Shown: positions 8,161-12,100 of the stretch, piece after piece
Layout of the letters: every line of letters begins with the position of its first letter
How positions within the stretch are numbered: position 1 is the first letter of the stretch
Origin: Halocafeteria seosinensis
Lineage: Eukaryota; Sar; Bigyra; Bicosoecida
NCBI GenBank assembly: GCA_001687465.1
Contig: LVLI01000681.1
Location: forward strand, 1 to 12,100
Reading direction: 5' to 3'
DNA length: 12,100 bases
Made by a program: the position numbers and the translations under genes
The notes under the pieces: model-generated
What the model saw: only the letters and a program-made list of their open reading frames with translations
Databases searched by the model: none
What the model was told of the DNA's origin: nothing

Positions 8161-9633
8161 ATGATGATGATGGTGCGACCAGGTGCTGTAGCTGTAGCTC
8201 TCGTGCTCGTGGCTATATGTTCTCGTTCCTCTCCTGCCCACTACAATGCCGCCACAGCAATTCACGGAGCTGGCGTCGGTGGTGGTGCTGTGCCTCGGAG
8301 CAACACTAATGCTGAGGAAGAGCCTGGGCATGGAATCATTGGAGCAGCTGAAGCGCGTAGTTTGCACTACACGGAATTGCATCCACGACAGGAACCTTCC
8401 CGGACCTGTATCCACTACAAATCCAGTGAGAATCTCTTTTACCTATCGTGCTCGTTCCGGTGGTTCGACTACTTTAATGCGTCCGACTTCATCTCGTTGG
8501 CGGCCAATGAAGTGTTTGATGGACGAGACTACGAGATTGATATGGACGGCATCACGGACTTTGAGGGCTTTATTGGAATAATCAACAGTGTTAGCTCCCT
8601 AAGGGAAGCTCCCATTATTAAGAACGTCCACATGCGCAATGGAGCCACCAGTGTGACGGGAGGATTCATCATTCGACCTTATCAAAAGTTCTTCTTTGTG
8701 GACTCGTGCTCCTCCTCGGGCACCATTTCAGGATTGGATGGATACCCGTTTGCGGGAGGAGGAGGGATTGTAGGACAAGAATGCGCTGCTAATGGAGGCC
8801 ACGTCGTCATCTCCAACTGCTACTCCACAGGCAACATTGGATACTCGGCCGGAGGGATTGCTGGCCGGGAGCTGGCCAAACAAGGCGGTGCAGCCAACGT
8901 GACAAACTGCCATTCCTATGGAATCGTCGAAGGCCGGATAGCGGGTGGTATTGTGGGGAGGAATGCTGCTATGGAAGGGGGTAAAGTCTTTGTAAAAGGA
9001 TGCTATTCAAAAGGCGATATTGTTGGACGATGGAGTGGTGGGATCTGTGGGGCAAGTCCAGGTGTTTCCAATGGCCGCGTGCACATTGCCAAAAGTTTCT
9101 CCACAGGGGATATCAATGGCCAACAAAGTGGTGCACTGGCAGGTGCCTGGTCTGGATCTACTCGAGGAAACTTGTTTGTCAAGAATGCATACTCTACAGG
9201 GAATCTTAATGGAGAAAACACCGGAGGTGTATGTGGAGGACTTGCGGGGCATAAATCGGGGTATGTGTTGATCAAAAATGCGTATTCTAGTGGACTGATG
9301 AGAGGAACAGGAGTCGGAGGGATCATAGGCAGTGTGGACGGAGTAGAGCCTGGTCAAGTAGTGGTACAATACTCTGTTTACAATGGCGGTGGTACAGGCC
9401 GGACTAACGTAGACACCGAAGCAGGACTGATAACGAAGGACAATTCCAACTCCAACAATATCAACGATATTTATGGCAAAATTTATTGTCATAAACACGG
9501 GTGCTGGGATGAACGAATTTGGCGAGCTGATCCTAATGGTTATCCCAAACTATTGCTCCCAAAGCCAAAAGTGAAAATGCCCCCAAATGGTCAATCCCAG
9601 TTCTTGGAACAATTGTTGGTAAACCCGAACTAA
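8161..9633 (+). CDS. Secreted GLUG-repeat protein with 31-residue repeats
   Basis: This is a single exon of 490 residues. The start is the first of four consecutive ATG codons at 8161; the frame is open ten codons further upstream but has no earlier ATG. Residues 5-26 form a hydrophobic signal peptide ending in SRSSPA before HYNA, so entry into the secretory pathway is likely. Residues 27-180 are a unique region containing cysteines C83 and C97. Residues about 180-405 are GLUG-type repeats. Each has a beta-strand, an aromatic-Ser-x-Gly turn such as YSTGNI, and a GGIVG-like motif. These Gly motifs begin at residues 201, 231, 262, 293, 324, 355 and 386. C220, C250 and C281 occupy equivalent positions in successive repeats. 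A probable beta-solenoid is inferred. The C-terminal tail (about 440-490) has C443 and C448 and is Pro/Lys-rich, without an evident GPI signal or transmembrane segment. GLUG repeats occur in bacterial surface and protease-associated proteins. An extracellular adhesive or matrix role is plausible but unproven. Confidence 0.85.
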   Translation: MMMMVRPGAVAVALVLVAICSRSSPAHYNAATAIHGAGVGGGAVPRSNTNAEEEPGHGIIGAAEARSLHYTELHPRQEPSRTCIHYKSSENLFYLSCSFRWFDYFNASDFISLAANEVFDGRDYEIDMDGITDFEGFIGIINSVSSLREAPIIKNVHMRNGATSVTGGFIIRPYQKFFFVDSCSSSGTISGLDGYPFAGGGGIVGQECAANGGHVVISNCYSTGNIGYSAGGIAGRELAKQGGAANVTNCHSYGIVEGRIAGGIVGRNAAMEGGKVFVKGCYSKGDIVGRWSGGICGASPGVSNGRVHIAKSFSTGDINGQQSGALAGAWSGSTRGNLFVKNAYSTGNLNGENTGGVCGGLAGHKSGYVLIKNAYSSGLMRGTGVGGIIGSVDGVEPGQVVVQYSVYNGGGTGRTNVDTEAGLITKDNSNSNNINDIYGKIYCHKHGCWDERIWRADPNGYPKLLLPKPKVKMPPNGQSQFLEQLLVNPN

Positions 9634-9783
9634 TCATAGTTCATAATCCTGCTCGTTGCATAGAATCAATACAACGCTACCTAATATGATAATACCGTAC
9701 ACAAAACTTGGGAGTTTCGTTATATATTGAGAATTATTTCTGGGGAGCATCATCTCAAGCGGTACTATCTCAAGTTATTACCC
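9634..9783. other. Convergent intergenic spacer
   Basis: Only 150 bp separate the stop codons of the GLUG-repeat gene (plus) and the EF-Tu gene (minus). Both 3' UTRs must fit or overlap here. The sequence is AT-rich, and no stable terminator-like hairpin is evident. Confidence 0.6.
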
Positions 9784-11526
9784 TTAGTCGAGCACTTTGG
9801 ATACAACTCCAGCTCCAACAGTCTTCCCACCTTCCCGAAGAGCGAACCTTAAGCCTTCATCGACGGGAACCGGGTACATCAGCTCACATGTCAAAGTAGT
9901 GTTATCACCGGGCATAACCATTTCGACTCCTTCCTTGAGTTCGGTAACACCACCAGTGATGTCGGCTGTACGGATAAAGAACTGAGGCTTGTATCCAGCA
10001 AAGAAAGGGGTATGGCGACCTCCCTCATCTTTCTTGAGGACGTATACTTCGGCTTGGAATTTCTTGTGAAGCTTGACAGAGCCAGGTTTGACCAATGCTT
10101 GCCCCCTATCCACTTCATCACGTTTTAGCCCACGCAGAAGGATTCCTACGTTATCTCCAGCCTCACCTCTATCTAAACTCTTCTTAAACATTTCCACACC
10201 TGTGCAAGTCGTCTTTTGTGGGGTAGGTTTAATTCCGACCACTTCTAAATCGTCTCCTACTTTGACAACACCTCGCTCAATGCGACCAGTTGCCACTGTA
10301 CCTCTTCCCGAGATGGAGAAGACATCTTCGACCGGCATTAAGAAGTCCTTGTCCAGGTCTCTTGGCGGTAGCGGAAGATGATTATCCACGGCTTCCATTA
10401 ATTTAAGGATTGATTGCGAACCGAATTCTCCTGTATCACCTTCAAGGGCTTTCAATGCAGATCCCCGGACGATCGGCGTTTCGTCTCCTTTATATTCGTA
10501 GAATTCCAACAATTCCCGCAGTTCCATCTCCACCAGCTCCAATAACTCATCATCATCGACCATATCACATTTGTTCAGGTAGATAACCAGCGCCGGGATG
10601 CCTACCTGCTTGGATAAGAGCAAGTGTTCCCGTGTCTGTGGCATGGGTCCATCGGCCGCTGAGACGACCAAAATGGCACCGTCCATTTGTGCAGCTCCAG
10701 TAATCATGTTTTTCACGTAATCGGCGTGACCGGGGCAATCCACGTGAGCGTAGTGCCTGTTTGGCGATTCGTATTCCACATGGGCCGTTTGAATGGTAAT
10801 TCCACGAGATCGTTCTTCGGGAGCTTTATCAATATCTTCGAATTTGAGGGCATTGCAGCCTCCTGTTTCCGACAACACCTTCATAATGGCTGCCGTCAAG
10901 GTTGTCTTGCCGTGATCAACATGACCAATCGTTCCAATGTTACAATGCGGCTTATTGCGCTCAAAGTTCGCAAACGTTCTCCGAGTTGCTGCACCTGCAT
11001 CCCACAAATAGCCCACAAATCGCCAGTGACCAGTTGTTGCCTTGGATTCCACAACCAATCCCTCCAGCAGGGGGAGGCAGTGTCTGTCTCCGGGTGCGTT
11101 TCCACGGGGGAAGGCAAGGAGACGCTCCCCACCCTGATGTTTTTTGTCCTTCTTGACCCCCCTTGATAGCCCCCTACATCTCGTCATCGCATTGAATAAA
11201 CAACACACAATATATATATCCGCACTGGAAAGAGCAGCACCTATTGGGAGAACAGGAATGCATGAGTCCTTCCCTTCTGGAGACAGAGGAGGGAGGACCA
11301 TAGCCACTACACCCCACAGCACAGCACAGCACAGCACAGCCATGTATGTATTATCGTACGTACCAAAGCTAGTTGGAGCCGGTGCATTCACGCTGCTCGA
11401 CGGCATTCTCGCAACAGTGCCATTTCCATTGCCCGAAACGGCTGCCGCTGTCATACATCTTCGGGTAGTTTGGCTCCATATCGAGGGAACCATGCGCTTC
11501 CCCAAAGCCAAGGACGACGAAATCAT
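9784..11526 (-). CDS. TUFM: Mitochondrial translation elongation factor Tu, two exons
   Basis: Exons on the minus strand are 11526-11364 and 10994-9784, joined over a phase-1 GT-AG intron, giving 457 residues. The start is the first ATG in the frame, at 11526. Residues 1-65 look like a mitochondrial presequence: rich in Ser, Ala, Arg and Thr, with no acidic residue before E66. The GTPase motifs are G1 GHVDHGKT (78-85), G2 RGITI (118-122), G3 DCPGH (140-144), G4 NKCD (195-198) and G5 SAL (233-235). Beta-barrel domains 2 and 3 follow ([30 protein letters not shown]), ending in VVSKVLD. The protein delivers aminoacyl-tRNA to the mitochondrial ribosome in a GTP-dependent way. In diatoms and related algae the plastid EF-Tu is plastid-encoded, so the nuclear copy is expected to be mitochondrial. 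The only uncertain part is exon 1, because the intron is also open in frame. Confidence 0.93.
   Translation of the reverse strand: MISSSLALGKRMVPSIWSQTTRRCMTAAAVSGNGNGTVARMPSSSVNAPAPTSFGTYDNTYMAVLCCAVLWGVVAMVLPPLSPEGKDSCIPVLPIGAALSSADIYIVCCLFNAMTRCRGLSRGVKKDKKHQGGERLLAFPRGNAPGDRHCLPLLEGLVVESKATTGHWRFVGYLWDAGAATRRTFANFERNKPHCNIGTIGHVDHGKTTLTAAIMKVLSETGGCNALKFEDIDKAPEERSRGITIQTAHVEYESPNRHYAHVDCPGHADYVKNMITGAAQMDGAILVVSAADGPMPQTREHLLLSKQVGIPALVIYLNKCDMVDDDELLELVEMELRELLEFYEYKGDETPIVRGSALKALEGDTGEFGSQSILKLMEAVDNHLPLPPRDLDKDFLMPVEDVFSISGRGTVATGRIERGVVKVGDDLEVVGIKPTPQKTTCTGVEMFKKSLDRGEAGDNVGILLRGLKRDEVDRGQALVKPGSVKLHKKFQAEVYVLKKDEGGRHTPFFAGYKPQFFIRTADITGGVTELKEGVEMVMPGDNTTLTCELMYPVPVDEGLRFALREGGKTVGAGVVSKVLD
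10995..11363 (-). other. 369-nt intron of the mitochondrial EF-Tu gene, open in frame
   Basis: The donor is G|GTACGT (GT at 11363-11362) and the acceptor is GATGCAG|GT, with the AG ending at 10995. The length is a multiple of three and no in-frame stop occurs, so retention would insert 123 residues between presequence and GTPase domain. That insert has Cys-rich hydrophobic and basic segments and does not resemble EF-Tu. It is five to six times longer than the other introns in this window. Intron status is inferred from good splice sites, the lack of family similarity and the clean presequence it leaves. Confidence 0.72.
11315..11339. repeat. Pentanucleotide microsatellite (CACAG)5
   Basis: Five exact CACAG units (CTGTG on the sense strand of the EF-Tu gene) lie inside the EF-Tu intron, 24 nt from the donor. 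A change of unit number would break the in-frame property of the intron. Confidence 0.9.
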
Positions 11527-11547
11527 GCTGCTTTTCCTTCGGATCGA

Positions 11548-11576
11548 CCAACCAACCAATCAATCAATCAATCAAT
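11548..11576. repeat. CAAC/CAAT tetranucleotide array, proximal
   Basis: Tandem CAAC units grade into CAAT units just upstream of the EF-Tu start codon, so the array lies in its 5' UTR or core promoter. On the sense strand it reads ATTG/GTTG. Confidence 0.85.
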
Positions 11577-11634
11577 GAGATACATACAAAGGGAACCGAG
11601 CCACTGAATATATATTGTATCTCTGTCGGAAAGC

Positions 11635-11660
11635 ATCAATCAATCAATCAATCAATCAAT
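11635..11660. repeat. ATCA/CAAT tetranucleotide array, distal
   Basis: About six uninterrupted ATCA units form a second array with the same unit as the proximal one, 58 bp away. Both arrays are followed by ATGA, so the arrays and their edges look duplicated. Confidence 0.85.
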
Positions 11661-11875
11661 GACAGAGTTCCTGCAGCCCTACCTGGTCGGGTCCAATTCG
11701 GGCGCAAGGCGCCCTAGGCCCTTGGCTGCCGGGTAAGTAGCCGTGCCACACCCGTACCATGGTGGGGTTCATTACAGTTGGTCTTGTATGCGTGATTGAT
11801 ACGCTCTCTACGGCGTATGCGTAGTAGTACTGGTAGGAGTATTGTTAGTCTTCGTCGAGGGAGGGAGCACACACG

Positions 11876-12050
11876 ATGAGTGGTGCAACGAGCGTGCAAT
11901 CATTGATCCGGTCTCGCAGTTTGCCTGTGCGTACCTTCCAGCCTCTGCCCGGGTTTCTGCGCCCATTAGGCAAGTATATTAGGTCCATGGGACAGTACTT
12001 GGACTACTGGGGGGTACGACTGCAAGGGCCACACGCCTATGTCGAACGAC
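11876..12050 (+). CDS. Mitochondrial gamma-type carbonic anhydrase, first exon (partial, runs off the window)
   Basis: The ATG at 11876 is the first after an in-frame TAG at 11846. The exon encodes 58 complete residues plus one base and ends at a GTAAGT donor at 12051 (phase 1). Residues 1-25 (MSGATSVQSLIRSRSLPVRT and onward) are basic and Ser-rich without acidic residues, fitting a mitochondrial presequence. Residues 31-58 contain LGKYIRSMGQYLDYWGVRLQ followed by GPHAYVER. This is the N-terminal signature that precedes the left-handed beta-helix in mitochondrial gamma carbonic anhydrases, which have LG-x-x-IR-x-x-G-x-x-LD-x-x-G-x-x-x-QG. In plants these trimeric proteins belong to the membrane arm of respiratory complex I; in algae they may also handle mitochondrial CO2/bicarbonate. 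The zinc-binding histidines lie beyond the window, so catalytic status cannot be judged. No acceptor before 12100 continues the expected L-x-RHR motif, so exon 2 probably starts outside. Confidence 0.75.
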
Positions 12051-12100
12051 GTAAGTCACATCGCGCTTTGCTCTTCATTCGACAGCGTTTTTCTTGGCCC

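Larger units (their letters stand above)
11527..11875. promoter_or_regulatory. Divergent intergenic region shared by mitochondrial EF-Tu and gamma carbonic anhydrase genes
   Basis: This 349-bp region lies between the start codons of two divergently transcribed genes, both for mitochondrial proteins, so it should contain both promoters. Two tetranucleotide arrays and a TATATATT stretch near 11609-11616 lie on the EF-Tu side. A palindrome, GGGCGC-aag-GCGCCC, is at 11700-11714. A possible short 5' UTR intron for the plus-strand gene would run from GTAAGT at 11733 to ACAG ending at 11777, but 45 nt is short and this is speculative. Bidirectional control is an inference. Confidence 0.55.

Noticed and set aside
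9003-9498. Antisense frames of 107 and 163 residues inside the GLUG-repeat gene
   Set aside because: They arise from the repetitive GG-rich codon pattern of the sense gene. The sense frame has a signal peptide and periodic repeats; the antisense frames have no recognisable features.
11527-11559. EF-Tu start upstream of 11526, using the open frame [11 protein letters not shown]
   Set aside because: That frame opens with TTG, not ATG, and lies in the CAAT-repeat tract. The first ATG at 11526 begins a typical mitochondrial presequence.
12051-12100. Second exon of the gamma carbonic anhydrase starting after CGACAG near 12085
   Set aside because: In the required phase it would read Pro-Phe-Phe-Leu-Ala, not the L-x-RHR motif expected after AYVER, so the acceptor is probably outside the window.

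Overview
The window looks like a gene-containing piece of nuclear DNA from a unicellular eukaryote, most likely a diatom or other photosynthetic stramenopile. The evidence is four genes with short GT-AG introns (63-74 nt, plus one of 369 nt), nuclear genes with mitochondrial presequences, and a mitochondrial-type gamma carbonic anhydrase, a protein of plants, algae and protists. No bacterial operon structure is present. The lineage is an inference, not a sequence match.

Layout. (1) At 382-1469 and 2213-3609, two tandem, same-strand paralogues encode nuclear Myb/SANT-like (trihelix-like) proteins of 337 and 442 residues. They share a phase-0 intron at the same residue, a linker motif and a C-terminal domain that I do not recognise. 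(2) At 3946-5150, a three-exon gene encodes a 357-residue TPR protein resembling Acl4, the dedicated chaperone of ribosomal protein uL4. (3) From 5151 to 8160 there are about 3 kb without a convincing intact gene. This stretch holds a broken hAT-like transposase remnant on the minus strand (about 6106-6523), a hairpin, a cluster of overlapping palindromes (6723-7030), two small tandem repeats and a TA microsatellite. (4) At 8161-9633, an intronless gene encodes a secreted 490-residue protein of GLUG-type repeats with an almost perfectly regular 31-residue period. (5) At 9784-11526 (minus), a nuclear gene encodes mitochondrial EF-Tu, with one 369-nt intron that has no stop and is a multiple of three. 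(6) At 11876-12050 (plus), the first exon of a mitochondrial gamma carbonic anhydrase runs off the window.

Relations. The EF-Tu and gamma carbonic anhydrase genes diverge from a shared 349-bp region with two CAAT-type tetranucleotide arrays, and both products are mitochondrial, so a shared bidirectional promoter is plausible. The GLUG and EF-Tu genes converge with 150 bp between stops. The two Myb/SANT-like genes are a tandem duplication whose N-terminal and linker regions have diverged. I found no RNA gene, CRISPR array or intact mobile element.
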